From the NCBI GenBank assembly GCA_030693515.1, contig JAUYAK010000068.1, forward strand, positions 1 to 64,000: DNA of 64,000 bases. Direction: 5' to 3'. Source of the DNA: Opitutaceae bacterium (lineage in GTDB: Bacteria; Verrucomicrobiota; Verrucomicrobiia; Opitutales; Opitutaceae). Below the pieces are notes generated by a model, which was not told the DNA's origin, searched no databases, and saw only the letters and a program-made list of their open reading frames with translations. The position numbers and the translations under genes are program-made. Positions within the stretch are counted from its first letter, which is position 1; every line of letters starts with the position of its first letter. Of the stretch, positions 1 through 8,838 are shown in pieces.

Positions 1-2
1 GC

Positions 3-86
3 GCCGCGCCCGCGCCCGCCGGCGGCGGCTTGCTCGGCTCCGGCACCTTGCCCGGCGGCCTCGGCTTCTCGCTGCCCAAGCTCTGA
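3..86 (+). CDS. C-terminal end of an unidentified protein (partial)
   Basis: Only the last 27 codons are inside the window, in frame 3, ending at TGA 84-86. The visible tail is rich in Gly, Ala, Pro and Leu and ends in LPKL. The reading frame stays open from the window edge and stops 16 bases before the next start codon, so it probably belongs to the same transcription unit as the lipoprotein and tatA genes that follow. There is not enough sequence to recognise a family. The frame choice rests on it being open to the edge and ending just before the next gene; a short GC-rich stretch could also be open by chance. Confidence 0.4.
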   Translation, partial: AAPAPAGGGLLGSGTLPGGLGFSLPKL

Positions 87-102
87 GCCCCGGCACGCCG
101 CC

Positions 103-465
103 ATGAAGATCGCCGCCACCGTGGTCGCACCACTGGCGGCGATTTTGTTTCTGAGCGGCTGCCGGGTCATGCCGGCCAAATCCGCGCCCATCCTCGCCGA
201 GGGCGCGCTGATCCCCAGCCCGCGCTTGATCATCGGCCGCGTGGCCATGATCGAGGCCGGCCGTGGCATCGTAATCGTCGAACTCTCCGCTGATGCGCCA
301 ACCGGCGCCACGGCGGAGGGCGCGGAACTCATGACGCGCACCGCCGACCTGCGCGAAACCGCCCGGCTCCACGCCTCGCGCTACCTGCGTGGCCGCAGCT
401 TGGGCACCCAGCTCGTCAGTGGGCAGCCGGGGCCGGGCGACGAAGTCGTTTGGCTTGCGCCGTGA
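103..465 (+). CDS. Small predicted lipoprotein, unknown function
   Basis: This 120-residue protein starts with a basic N-terminus and a hydrophobic stretch that ends in a good lipobox, LSGC, with the acylated Cys at residue 20. It is therefore predicted to be exported and lipid-anchored. The rest has an Ile/Val-rich beta-like core (RLIIGRVAMIEAGRGIVIVEL) and a C-terminal part resembling a small barrel: a GRV segment, then RGRSLGTQLVSG and a DEVVWL ending. I do not recognise the family. It sits 16 bp after the preceding partial gene and 52 bp before tatA on the same strand, which suggests co-transcription. ATG 103 is chosen because it begins the signal peptide directly. Confidence 0.7.
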   Translation: MKIAATVVAPLAAILFLSGCRVMPAKSAPILAEGALIPSPRLIIGRVAMIEAGRGIVIVELSADAPTGATAEGAELMTRTADLRETARLHASRYLRGRSLGTQLVSGQPGPGDEVVWLAP

Positions 466-517
466 ATCCGATTTGTCGCTTTACAGCCTGAAGGTCCGGC
501 CTAGGTTCCGCACCACT

Positions 518-763
518 ATGGAAACCTCTTCCGTCGCCACCTTGGCCTTTATGGGCATGGGTCCCACCGAGCTGATCGTCATCTTGGTGATCCTCCTCGT
601 GCTGTTCGGCGGCGCGAAGCTGCCTGGCCTCGCGAAGGGCATCGGACAGTCGATCAAAGAATTCAAGAAGGCCTCGAAAGACGAACCCGAGTCACCTCCG
701 GCACCCAAAGTCGTCGAAGAAGCGAAGAAGACCGAGCCCGCCTCCCGTCCTGGCACCAGCTGA
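518..763 (+). CDS. tatA: Twin-arginine translocase subunit TatA/E
   Basis: An 81-residue protein with the TatA layout: a short periplasmic N-terminus, one transmembrane helix (about residues 15-34, PTELIVILVILLVLFGGAKL), the FG hinge, an amphipathic helix (LPGLAKGIGQSIKEFKKA) and an acidic, Lys/Pro-rich tail. TatA oligomers form the pore for folded proteins carrying twin-Arg signals, several of which are encoded in this window (the Tat amidases at 32-35 kb and the DUF1501 protein). ATG 518 is chosen over an upstream ATG that would overlap the lipoprotein gene out of frame; the internal ATGs near residues 12-14 are alternatives. A strong terminator follows. No tatB or tatC is visible here. Confidence 0.9.
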   Translation: METSSVATLAFMGMGPTELIVILVILLVLFGGAKLPGLAKGIGQSIKEFKKASKDEPESPPAPKVVEEAKKTEPASRPGTS

Positions 764-792
764 ATCAGACTTTCCCGGACCATCATTTTCCG

Positions 793-819
793 AAGCGCGC
801 CACCCGGCGCGCTTTTTTT
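793..819 (+). terminator. Rho-independent terminator after tatA
   Basis: A perfect 9-bp stem (793-801 with 806-814), loop ACCC, followed by a run of T residues to 819. It lies 30 bp after the tatA stop codon and 105 bp before mreB, so it separates the tatA unit from the mre operon. Confidence 0.85.
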
Positions 820-923
820 GCGATCCTCGGCCAGACCATTTCGCACGTTGACAGTCCCTCAGGCCAACGTTTCGGTCCCGAAGGCGAATCGCCGAATTAC
901 CCGCGCTCCCCCGAACCCGTAAC

Positions 924-1922
924 ATGGCGAACATCTTCGGCTATTTCTCGAACGACATCGGCATCGACCTCGGCACGGCCAACACCCTCGTCTACGTCAA
1001 GGGCAAGGGCATCGTCCTCCGCGAACCCTCCGTCGTGGCGCTCGACACCACGACCCGCAAGGTTCTCGCAGTCGGCGACGAGGCCAAGCGCATGCTCGGC
1101 CGCACCCCCGGCAACATCACCGCCATCCGCCCGATGAAGGACGGCGTCATCGCGGATTTCGATGTCACGGAGGAGATGCTCCGCTACTTCATTCGCAAGG
1201 TCACCGGCAGTGCGTTTCGCGCGCCGCCGCACGTCGTCATCGCCATTCCCTCCGGCATCACCGAAGTCGAGAAACGCGCGGTGATGGAGTCCGCCACCCA
1301 CGCCGGCGCGCGCAGTGTCGAGACCATCCCCGAACCCATGGCCGCCGCCATCGGCGTGGGCCTGCCGATCGAGGATCCGGCGGCCAACATGATCGTCGAC
1401 ATCGGCGGCGGCACCACGGAGATCGCGGTCATTTCGCTCTCCGGCATCGTGTTTTCCAAGTCCATCCGCGTGGCTGGCGACGAGCTCGACAGCGCGATCA
1501 TCAACTACATGAAGCGCGCCTACAATCTCCTCATCGGCGAGCGCACCGCCGAGGAGATCAAGTGCCGCGTCGGTTCCGCCTATCCGCTCGACGAGGAGAT
1601 CACGATGGAGGTCAAGGGCCGCGACTCCGTCGCCGGCCTGCCCAAGACCATCCACATCACCTCGCAGGAAATCCGCGAAGCCCTCGCCGACACCATCTCC
1701 GCCATCGTCGAGGCCGTGCGCTACACGCTCGAACGCTGCCCGCCCGAACTCTCCGCCGACCTCGTCGACCGGGGCTTCGTCATGGCCGGCGGCGGCGCGC
1801 TGATTCGCAACATCGACAAGCTTCTCAGCGAAAAAACCGGGCTGCCCGTCACCATTTCCGACGATCCGCTCTCCGCCGTGGCCAACGGCACCGGCACGTA
1901 TCTGGAGAACAAGGACCGCTGA
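924..1922 (+). CDS. mreB: Rod-shape-determining actin homologue MreB
   Basis: A 332-residue protein of normal MreB length. It has the actin-fold phosphate-1 loop DLGTANT (residues 15-21), a phosphate-2 loop [11 protein letters not shown] (about residues 159-169) and the adenosine motif [13 protein letters not shown] near the C-terminus. The N-terminus [13 protein letters not shown] resembles the membrane-binding amphipathic segment of MreB. It polymerises on the inner membrane and directs elongation-mode peptidoglycan synthesis. It heads a gene row mreB-mreC-mreD-mrdA, the classical order. The call is secure from full-length similarity. Confidence 0.97.
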   Translation: MANIFGYFSNDIGIDLGTANTLVYVKGKGIVLREPSVVALDTTTRKVLAVGDEAKRMLGRTPGNITAIRPMKDGVIADFDVTEEMLRYFIRKVTGSAFRAPPHVVIAIPSGITEVEKRAVMESATHAGARSVETIPEPMAAAIGVGLPIEDPAANMIVDIGGGTTEIAVISLSGIVFSKSIRVAGDELDSAIINYMKRAYNLLIGERTAEEIKCRVGSAYPLDEEITMEVKGRDSVAGLPKTIHITSQEIREALADTISAIVEAVRYTLERCPPELSADLVDRGFVMAGGGALIRNIDKLLSEKTGLPVTISDDPLSAVANGTGTYLENKDR

Positions 1923-1959
1923 TCGCGGCGCCGGCGCCGCCCGCGCCCCGCCTTCGCCC

Positions 1960-2790
1960 GTGCGCTTCAAACGCCTCGATCAAGCCCGGCCCTTCGTCAC
2001 CCTCGCGATCATCGCCGCGGCCTGGCTGATCGTGCCGACCGTGGTGAAGACCTTCGCGCGCGCGAGTTTCTTCGAGCTCACGGCCCCGGTGGCCGTCGCC
2101 GCCTCCCGTGCGCGCGACCTGCAGGAATACTGGGGCCTGCGCCTCCACTCCGAGCACGAGCTGATCGAGGCCGGGCGCGACCTCGCGCGGCTCACCGCCT
2201 CCTACGAATTCGGCGTGCAGCAGAACTCCGAGCTGCGCGCCGAGATCACGCGCCTCGAAAGCCTGCTGCGCCTGCCCTCGCTGCCCGCCTACCGCTACGA
2301 GCACGCGCGCGTGGCGCGGCGCGATTTCTCCGGCTGGTGGCAGCGGATCGTCATCCGCAAGGGCCGCAACTTTGGCATCTCCGTGGGCGCGCCCGTCGTG
2401 TTCACGGGCGGCGTCGTCGGCCGCGTGACCGAGGTGCATGCCACGACCGCCGTCGTCGAGCTTATCAGCAGCCCCAATGTCCGCCTCGCCGGCGCCATTG
2501 AGGGCGACTCGCGGACCGTCAGTTTCCAAGGCGGAATCAACCCCACCTTCGGGCCGCCGATGGGCGTCGTCGAATCCCTCCCTCTCGACGTCATTGTCAC
2601 GCCCAACGCGCCGAAACGCCTCGTCACCTCGGCCTACGGCGGCGTCTTCCCTCCGGGCCTCACCCTCGGCCTCGTCACGCGCGCCTCCGGCGGCAGCGAG
2701 GGCCTGTTTCAAACCGGCGACGTCAAGCTCGACGAGCGCCTCGGCTCGCTCACCGAGGTCACCGTGCTCGTGCCGGTGAACAAGGAGTGA
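1960..2790 (+). CDS. mreC: Rod-shape-determining protein MreC
   Basis: A 276-residue protein with a single N-terminal transmembrane helix (about residues 12-28), a coiled-coil region with E/L/R heptads (about residues 65-100, ending in ITRLESLLRLP) and the C-terminal double beta-barrel (VARRDFSGWWQRIVIRKGRN, then NVRLAGAIEGDSRTVSFQGG). This is the MreC plan: a periplasmic scaffold that links MreB and MreD to PBP2. The start codon is GTG at 1960; no in-frame ATG lies closer to the membrane helix. It is 37 bp downstream of mreB. Confidence 0.93.
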   Translation: MRFKRLDQARPFVTLAIIAAAWLIVPTVVKTFARASFFELTAPVAVAASRARDLQEYWGLRLHSEHELIEAGRDLARLTASYEFGVQQNSELRAEITRLESLLRLPSLPAYRYEHARVARRDFSGWWQRIVIRKGRNFGISVGAPVVFTGGVVGRVTEVHATTAVVELISSPNVRLAGAIEGDSRTVSFQGGINPTFGPPMGVVESLPLDVIVTPNAPKRLVTSAYGGVFPPGLTLGLVTRASGGSEGLFQTGDVKLDERLGSLTEVTVLVPVNKE

Positions 2791-2884
2791 ACAAGTGCCC
2801 GAAGGCGAAGGTTGAAAGTTAAGCGGCCCAATCCTCCGCTCTCGTTCGTCTTTTCGCCATCACCGTCCACCTTCCCTGTCATTC

Positions 2885-3394
2885 ATGCGCCGCACGCTTG
2901 TCCTCTTCGCCACGCTGCTGCTGCTGTGGGCGCTCGTCTCGCAGCTCAACGACGCGCTCGCGCCGCTGCGCGTGCATGTCTTTGCCGGCGGCCTGTTCGT
3001 GGTGTTCGCCGCCCTCACGCAGCCGCGGCGGCCGGGGCTCGCGGCCACGCTGCTCGCCGGCCTCGTCTGCGATGCGCATGCCCCGGTGATGTTTGGCCTC
3101 CATCTGCTGCTCTTCGCCGCCGCGCATGCACTGCTGTTTCACGTGCGCGAGCGCGTCGCGCGCGAGGATGCGATCTCAATCACGGTGGTCGCGCTGCTGA
3201 CGAACCTCGCGCTCTTCCTGCTCCTCTCCTTCACCCAGATCCACACCTCGCCCGCACCGGCCTCCGCATGGCCGCGCCTCATCGCGGATCTCGCGGCGTC
3301 GCAGCTCCTGCTCGCGCTTGTCACCCCGTGGTTTGCCGCGCTGCAGGCCCGTGCGCTTGGTGTGGCGCGTGTGCCGCGTTTCGACCTCGCCTGA
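2885..3394 (+). CDS. mreD: Rod-shape-determining membrane protein MreD
   Basis: A 169-residue, very hydrophobic protein with about five predicted transmembrane segments, the size and character of MreD. Sequence conservation in this family is low, so the assignment rests on position (directly between mreC and the PBP2 gene), length and hydrophobicity. MreD is an inner-membrane component of the elongasome. The 94-bp gap after mreC holds no recognisable gene. The gene ends 10 bp before the PBP2 start. Confidence 0.88.
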   Translation: MRRTLVLFATLLLLWALVSQLNDALAPLRVHVFAGGLFVVFAALTQPRRPGLAATLLAGLVCDAHAPVMFGLHLLLFAAAHALLFHVRERVAREDAISITVVALLTNLALFLLLSFTQIHTSPAPASAWPRLIADLAASQLLLALVTPWFAALQARALGVARVPRFDLA

Positions 3395-3404
3395 GCGCCG
3401 CGCC

Positions 3405-5378
3405 ATGCCCTCGACCGACACCAACCTCGCCGATCGCTCCGGCCAGCTCGTCGACCTGCATACGGCGCGCGACCCACGGATCGTGCTGTTCTATTTTTTT
3501 ATCGCCGTTCTCCTGGCCCTCCTCATCGGCGGCCTCGCCTACCAGCAGCTCGTCAAGGTGGACGCCTACGCGGACGCAGCCCGCCAGCAGACCCAGCGCC
3601 GCGTCTTTTATCCAGGCCCGCGCGGCGTAATCGAGGACCGCGAAGGCCGGCTGCTCGTGGGCAACCGCGCGCAGTTTTCCGTCCGCCTGATGCTGGACCA
3701 GCTGCGCCCTGAACTGCGCCGCGAACAAATCCGCATCCGCAACAACTACCGCGCCACCGGCGACAAGGACGTGCCCTCCCGCGATCAGCTCTCGCACCTC
3801 GCGCGCGTCTCCGTCGTGCAACGCTACCTCAACCAGGTCAACGCCCTCATCGGGCGCAATGAACAGGTCGATGGCCGCCGGCTGGGGCGCCACTTCGTGC
3901 GTGAGCTGCTGCTGCCCTACACGCTCATCGACGATCTCTCGGCCGCGGAATACGGGCGCCTCTGGGAAGGCCTGCCCGTCAACTCGCCCGCGCAGGTTTA
4001 CACCATGAGTGCCCGTGAGTATCCCTATGGCTCCGCCGCCGCACACACGCTCGGCTATGTGGGCGAGAGCGACGACGTCACGCCGGACGACTTTCCCGGC
4101 GAGGATCTGAAAACCTTTCGCATGAAAGGCACGACCGGCCGGGAGGGCATCGAGAAACGCTTCGAGGAAACCCTGCGCGGCGAAGCCGGCGGCGCCATCT
4201 ACCGGGTCGATCCGGCGGGCAACCGCATCAGCAAACCCATCGAGCAGGTCCTCCCCCGGCAGGGTAAAAACCTCCGCCTCTCACTCGACATCGATCTTCA
4301 GATCGCCGCGGAGGTGAAGCTGGCCGAGACCGAGATGGCCGGTGCCGCCGTCGTCCTCGACGTCTTGACCGGCGAGGTGCTCGTGCTTGCGAGCAAGCCT
4401 GACTACGACCTCGCGAAATTCTCCCCGCGTATCAGCGCCGCGACCTGGGCCGATGCCGAGGAGCGCGGCGCCTTTTTCAAGCGTGCCATCCAGGGTGCCT
4501 ACCCGCCCGGCTCGGCCTTCAAGATTCTCACCACCATCGCTGCCCTCCGCTCCGGCGTGATTACGACCGGGACCACCGTGAATTGCCCCGGGTTTTTCGT
4601 CATGGGCCGCAAATTCGCCTGCCACGACCACGCTGTTCACGGCGAGATCGGCCTGCGCGTCGCGATTGAGAAAAGCTGCAACGTTTACTTCTACAAATCC
4701 GGCTTCGACATGGGGCCCGATACGATCGCCGCCGAGGCGCGCCGCTTTCATCTCGACCGCCCGACTGGCATCGAGCTGCCCGACGAAACCCGTCGCATGA
4801 TCATTCCCAGTCCCGAGTGGAAACGCGAACGGCACAAGCAGGGCTGGGCAGGCGGCGATACCGTGCAGATGGCGATTGGCCAGGGCTTCGTGCTTGTGAC
4901 CCCGCTGCAAATGGCGTGCTTCGCCGCCTCCGTCGCCCGCAATGAAGTCTGGACGCAGCCCACCCTACTCCACGATCCCGAACGCCCGCGCCAGCGCACC
5001 GAGCCCATCGGCCTAAAACCCGAGCAGCGCGCCGCGCTCATCCAGGCGATGGAGGATGTCACCCTCACCGGCACCGCGAAAATTCTCACCAACGGCCGCC
5101 TGCTCCCGCAAATCCCCGGCCTCCGCATCGCCGGCAAGACCGGCACCGCGCAAAAGGACGCCGAAGGCGGCAAGAAGATCAACTTTGCCTGGTTCATCGG
5201 TTTCGCGCCCGCTGAAAACCCGCGCATCGCGATGGCCATCGCCATCGAGGGCGACACCCCCGGCGAAGAAACCGGCGGCGGCCGTTACGCCGCGCCCGTC
5301 GCGCACGCAATTCTCAAGACTTGGGCCGAGAAGCAGAGCCGGGCGGCGCAAGGCCTCGTGCGTTTTAAGAGCGAGTGA
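3405..5378 (+). CDS. mrdA: Penicillin-binding protein 2 (elongasome transpeptidase)
   Basis: A 657-residue class B PBP. It has an N-terminal membrane anchor (about residues 29-48, FYFFIAVLLALLIGGLAY), a dimerisation/pedestal region and a transpeptidase domain with all three motifs: SAFK (nucleophile about S370), SCN (about S424) and KTG (about K578). It cross-links lateral-wall peptidoglycan with RodA and MreBCD. RodA is not seen in this window. ATG 3405 follows mreD by 10 bp and gives a normal PBP2 N-terminus; an in-frame upstream extension would run into mreD. The 3' end overlaps the convergent transglutaminase gene by 14 bp. Confidence 0.94.
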   Translation: MPSTDTNLADRSGQLVDLHTARDPRIVLFYFFIAVLLALLIGGLAYQQLVKVDAYADAARQQTQRRVFYPGPRGVIEDREGRLLVGNRAQFSVRLMLDQLRPELRREQIRIRNNYRATGDKDVPSRDQLSHLARVSVVQRYLNQVNALIGRNEQVDGRRLGRHFVRELLLPYTLIDDLSAAEYGRLWEGLPVNSPAQVYTMSAREYPYGSAAAHTLGYVGESDDVTPDDFPGEDLKTFRMKGTTGREGIEKRFEETLRGEAGGAIYRVDPAGNRISKPIEQVLPRQGKNLRLSLDIDLQIAAEVKLAETEMAGAAVVLDVLTGEVLVLASKPDYDLAKFSPRISAATWADAEERGAFFKRAIQGAYPPGSAFKILTTIAALRSGVITTGTTVNCPGFFVMGRKFACHDHAVHGEIGLRVAIEKSCNVYFYKSGFDMGPDTIAAEARRFHLDRPTGIELPDETRRMIIPSPEWKRERHKQGWAGGDTVQMAIGQGFVLVTPLQMACFAASVARNEVWTQPTLLHDPERPRQRTEPIGLKPEQRAALIQAMEDVTLTGTAKILTNGRLLPQIPGLRIAGKTGTAQKDAEGGKKINFAWFIGFAPAENPRIAMAIAIEGDTPGEETGGGRYAAPVAHAILKTWAEKQSRAAQGLVRFKSE

Positions 5379-7590
5379 CGCGCCCCCGCGGCCGCGCCGT
5401 CCGCACCGTCTGACGCGCGCGACGAAACACCGCCTCCGGCTTCGCCCACGAAGCCCGCGCGCCAAACCGCAGCCGCAGCAAGTCCGCGCGCACCTCAGCA
5501 TGCTCCGGCGCCGGCTCCGCCTGCCCGAGCCGGCCGAGCCAGCGCCCCGCCTCGCGCCGCACCGGATCCTCGCCCCGCACCCCGCGTCGCAGCGCCAGCC
5601 GCCGCCACAGGCCGGGACCAAAGCGCCCGAGCAACCACACCGCCGCGCCGGCGAGCGCCACCACGCCAGCGACCCCGAGGCCGCGCGTCCAACCCCACGG
5701 CGCGGCCAGCCAGCCCTTGATCGCGGCGACGACGGCCTCGAGGCGCTCGCGCACTTCGCGGCCCGAACTGCGCGCCACATCCTTCACCGCCTGCAGCGCC
5801 TCCGCCTGCGCCTGCTGGTCGAAACTGACGATCCGTCGATACCACAGCATCCGCAGGCTATCCAGGCGCGCCTTCCAACTGCGATCCAAACGCGACGCCA
5901 CCGCCGCCTCACCCCGCACCTCATCCGCCGCCGAAGCGCCCGAGCCGAGCGGATCGGCGCGCAGCCACGCGCCAGAGCGTTCATCGAAAATCTCGGTCCA
6001 CGCGTGGGCGTCAGAATTGCGAATCGTGAAGTTGTTGGAGTAGCCGTTCCACGATCCGCCGCGGAACCCCGTCACGATGCGCGCGGGAAATCCCGCCTCC
6101 CGCGCCATCAGCACGAGCGAGCCCGCGAAAAGTTCGCAATGCCCGCTGCCGCGCGACGCGAGCCAGCGCACCAGCGCGTCGCCCTCGCCCGCCGGAATCT
6201 GCGGCGCGAGCGAATAGGCGTGCTGCCGCCGCAGCCACTCGCCGGCGAGCCGCGCAAACTCGCCTGCCTCGGGCCTCGCGCCACCGGTCGCCTCCGCCAC
6301 CGCGCGCTCCACCACCGCGTGCTCCGCCGCCGTGAGCGGGAGCGCCACCTGATGCTCCTCGCGCGGCGGCGCGCCCTCGGTCCGCGCCCGCCAGTTCTCG
6401 GCAAAGCGCAAGTCCGGCACCGTGCCGCTCAGATCGAAATCCTCCACGCGGTAAGCCGTCATTGTCACCGGCTCCTCCCGCAGCGCCACCATCGCGAGCC
6501 GCGGCGCGACCCGGAAGTGCTGCGCCTCGTGAAACGAAATCGTCTGGAACGGGCCGACCAGCGGCAGGAAACGGCTCACGCCTGACTCGAGGTAGAAGGT
6601 CCAGTAAACCGCCTCGCCGCGCCGCGGCCTCACTGCGCCGCCGGCCGTCGTGCCCGAACGCTCGGGCATGAGTTCGCGCTGCTTCAGCCGGCTCGACATG
6701 CGAAAGACCCCGCCCTCGTAGCTATCGAGCACGATCATCCGCCAATAGGGAGACGCCGGGATGTGCTTGTGATCCGAGACATCGACGCTGAGGGCGATGC
6801 TCGTGTCCTGTTGGATCTCGGTCACGTCGCCGAAACGAATCGAGTCGCTGAAGCCGGTCTTGGCCTTCTTCGCGATGAAACGCTCGAGAAACATGCTGTT
6901 CTCCAGCTGAAACCGCGGAATCGCGAGAAACAGCAGCGCCGACACGGCCACGACGCCGCCGAAAAGCACCGTGCCCAGCACGAGCACGCGCCAGTCGAGC
7001 ACGGCCCGCAGGCGTCCGATCAGGTGAGCCACGTCCGCCCGTTTGGCCCAGGCCGGCATCGCACCAGGCGCGAGCGGCGCGCGCGCCGCCGGGCCGGCGA
7101 GACTATCCGCGAGGGTCACGACGAGGAGCAGCGCCAGCGCGCACGCCGCAAACACGAGCAGCTGCACGGCAAACGTGGGCGAGACCGAGAGCACACCCGC
7201 CACGATGATGATGAAGAGCCCCAGCACGATCAGCTGCAGGTCGTCGCGCCGCTGCCGGTAGGTGATGTTGCGGTAGAGCAGGAGCAGAATATCGAGCCGC
7301 ACGATCGCTGGCAGCACCTCCCCGCGGCGCCACACATCGGCGATGAAAAACCCCACGATGAGAGGAAACGCCAGCGTGTGCACAAAGCCCGGCACCCGCG
7401 CCGGAAGCCCCGGCCGCAGCATGGTCGCGATCGTGCACGCCGCGGTGACACCCGTGAGCGTCCAAGCCTCGACCTCCAGGTAGAAGACCGCGCCGAGACC
7501 GACGAGCGTGAGCAAGGAGCCGAGCACCCACTTCAGGTGATGCAACTCGTCGAGCGTGAGCTGCGGGCGTGGTGCGGCCGTGGTGCTCAT
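5365..7590 (-). CDS. tgpA: Membrane transglutaminase-like protein (TgpA/DUF3488 type)
   Basis: A 741-residue protein. The N-terminal 200 or so residues form five or six transmembrane helices (DUF3488/TgpA N-terminal part), then a periplasmic transglutaminase-like cysteine-protease domain with Cys in SGHCELF (about C485), His in DAHAWTEIF (about H529) and Asp in LRADPLG (about D546), giving a complete Cys-His-Asp triad. Another hydrophobic helix follows near residue 640 and a short cytoplasmic tail. ATG 7590 is chosen because it overlaps the upstream DUF58 stop as ATGA, indicating translational coupling. The moxR-DUF58-tgpA order is a known conserved cluster linked to cell-envelope integrity; the substrate is unknown. 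Confidence 0.88.
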   Translation of the reverse strand: MSTTAAPRPQLTLDELHHLKWVLGSLLTLVGLGAVFYLEVEAWTLTGVTAACTIATMLRPGLPARVPGFVHTLAFPLIVGFFIADVWRRGEVLPAIVRLDILLLLYRNITYRQRRDDLQLIVLGLFIIIVAGVLSVSPTFAVQLLVFAACALALLLVVTLADSLAGPAARAPLAPGAMPAWAKRADVAHLIGRLRAVLDWRVLVLGTVLFGGVVAVSALLFLAIPRFQLENSMFLERFIAKKAKTGFSDSIRFGDVTEIQQDTSIALSVDVSDHKHIPASPYWRMIVLDSYEGGVFRMSSRLKQRELMPERSGTTAGGAVRPRRGEAVYWTFYLESGVSRFLPLVGPFQTISFHEAQHFRVAPRLAMVALREEPVTMTAYRVEDFDLSGTVPDLRFAENWRARTEGAPPREEHQVALPLTAAEHAVVERAVAEATGGARPEAGEFARLAGEWLRRQHAYSLAPQIPAGEGDALVRWLASRGSGHCELFAGSLVLMAREAGFPARIVTGFRGGSWNGYSNNFTIRNSDAHAWTEIFDERSGAWLRADPLGSGASAADEVRGEAAVASRLDRSWKARLDSLRMLWYRRIVSFDQQAQAEALQAVKDVARSSGREVRERLEAVVAAIKGWLAAPWGWTRGLGVAGVVALAGAAVWLLGRFGPGLWRRLALRRGVRGEDPVRREAGRWLGRLGQAEPAPEHAEVRADLLRLRFGARASWAKPEAVFRRARQTVRTARPRGRVTRS

Positions 7591-8798
7591 GCCCATGCGG
7601 TGACTTCCCCGCTCATGATTGCGATCACTCCGCTCGCGCCGTCCGGCGCAAACGTGATCAGGCCCGCCATCGAAGGCGGACGCTCTTCCGGTTCCAGCGC
7701 CTCGCGCGCGGGCAAAGCGACTGCCAGGCGGTTGAGCCAGATTTCCAGGTCCCGCGGGCGCCGCACCGGCAGCGGCGGCTCGCCGTTGATCGACACGCGC
7801 ATCAGGCGCCCCGTGCGAAACAGATCCTCGGCCATCGTGCCGGCAAAGCCGATGAGCCGCTCGAAACGCTCGCCCTCGCCCCACATCGCCGCATCGGTGC
7901 GCAGCCACAGCGCGTGGCTCTGCGCGCTGTCCGCTGCAAACTGCCGCACCAGCAGTTTGCCGGTCTTGGCGCTCGCCTTCCAATGGATGAGCCGGTGCGA
8001 GTCGCCCTGCGCGTAGCCGCGCAGCGCCAGCAGATCGCCGCTCGAACCGAGCCGCGATACGCGCTCGCCCCCGGCGCGGCGGCGCGGCGTGGCGACGGCC
8101 TGGCGGCGATACTCGACCGGCGCGGGCCACACCAGCGCGTCGGCCCGCGTCGCGGTGCCGAGACCTTTGCGCAGGAAACCGAACGGAAACAGCGAGCCGA
8201 CCGCCACGAGTTCCACGCGCACGCGACCGCGGCGCGCCGGCCGGAACGTCCATTCCACGCGGCCCTCGCCCTTGGGATCGAGGCGTTGGGCCAAAGCGAT
8301 GCGTTCGCCCTGCCCGTCCGCCGCCGCCTTGGCGAAGATCCGTTTCATCTCCGCCGCGCTCGCGGAGATCGTGCTGCCCGCCGCCGCCCCGGCATCATCC
8401 ATCACGCGGGCCGAAAATTCGAACCACAGTCCGTAGGTGGGCAAAAAGCGCTTCTGGTTGCGGAGCTCGAGCACGACGGTCGTCACCTGGCCCACGCGCA
8501 GCGGCGGCGCGAGCACCAGGCGCCACTGCACCCCGCGGAGGTTGAGCCAGGAAAGCACCCCGCTCAGGATCAGACAGGCGAGCAGGAGCGAGAGCGTGAT
8601 GAAGAGGATGTTGCTCGAGGAATTGTAGGCCGCGGTGCCGATGCCAAAGGCCAATCCGATCAAAATCACGCCCGGCACCGTGGGCACGATGCGGTTGCCC
8701 CGCTGCGGGTAGATGAACGACCACAGCAGACCGCTCCACGTGAATCGCCGGCGCGCCCGCCCGCGCGGCCCCTCCCACTCTGCCTCGTGCGAACTCAT
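7587..8798 (-). CDS. DUF58 domain protein
   Basis: A 403-residue protein with two transmembrane helices near the N-terminus (about residues 35-85) followed by a beta-rich region and the DUF58 signature, LREYA-like GDLLALRGYAQGDSHRLIHWKASAKTGKLLVR (read as the motif around residues 250-280). DUF58 proteins adopt a VWA-like fold and are partners of MoxR ATPases. The gene lies between moxR (40-bp gap) and tgpA (4-bp overlap), so the three are probably co-expressed and form one complex. The usual separate VWA-domain genes of larger moxR clusters are not seen. Molecular role is not established from sequence. Confidence 0.87.
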   Translation of the reverse strand: MSSHEAEWEGPRGRARRRFTWSGLLWSFIYPQRGNRIVPTVPGVILIGLAFGIGTAAYNSSSNILFITLSLLLACLILSGVLSWLNLRGVQWRLVLAPPLRVGQVTTVVLELRNQKRFLPTYGLWFEFSARVMDDAGAAAGSTISASAAEMKRIFAKAAADGQGERIALAQRLDPKGEGRVEWTFRPARRGRVRVELVAVGSLFPFGFLRKGLGTATRADALVWPAPVEYRRQAVATPRRRAGGERVSRLGSSGDLLALRGYAQGDSHRLIHWKASAKTGKLLVRQFAADSAQSHALWLRTDAAMWGEGERFERLIGFAGTMAEDLFRTGRLMRVSINGEPPLPVRRPRDLEIWLNRLAVALPAREALEPEERPPSMAGLITFAPDGASGVIAIMSGEVTAWA

Positions 8799-8838
8799 CG
8801 CCTTGCCTTTGTCCGCCCGCCACCCGCGGCCGCCGGAC

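Noticed and set aside
897-1970. A 357-codon frame opposite mreB
   Set aside because: Antisense to mreB, composed mainly of Gly, Asp, Ala and Val, with no recognisable family.
5056-6585. A 509-codon plus-strand frame over the end of mrdA and the transglutaminase gene
   Set aside because: Arg/Pro/His-rich shadow translation; both underlying genes have complete catalytic motifs in other frames.
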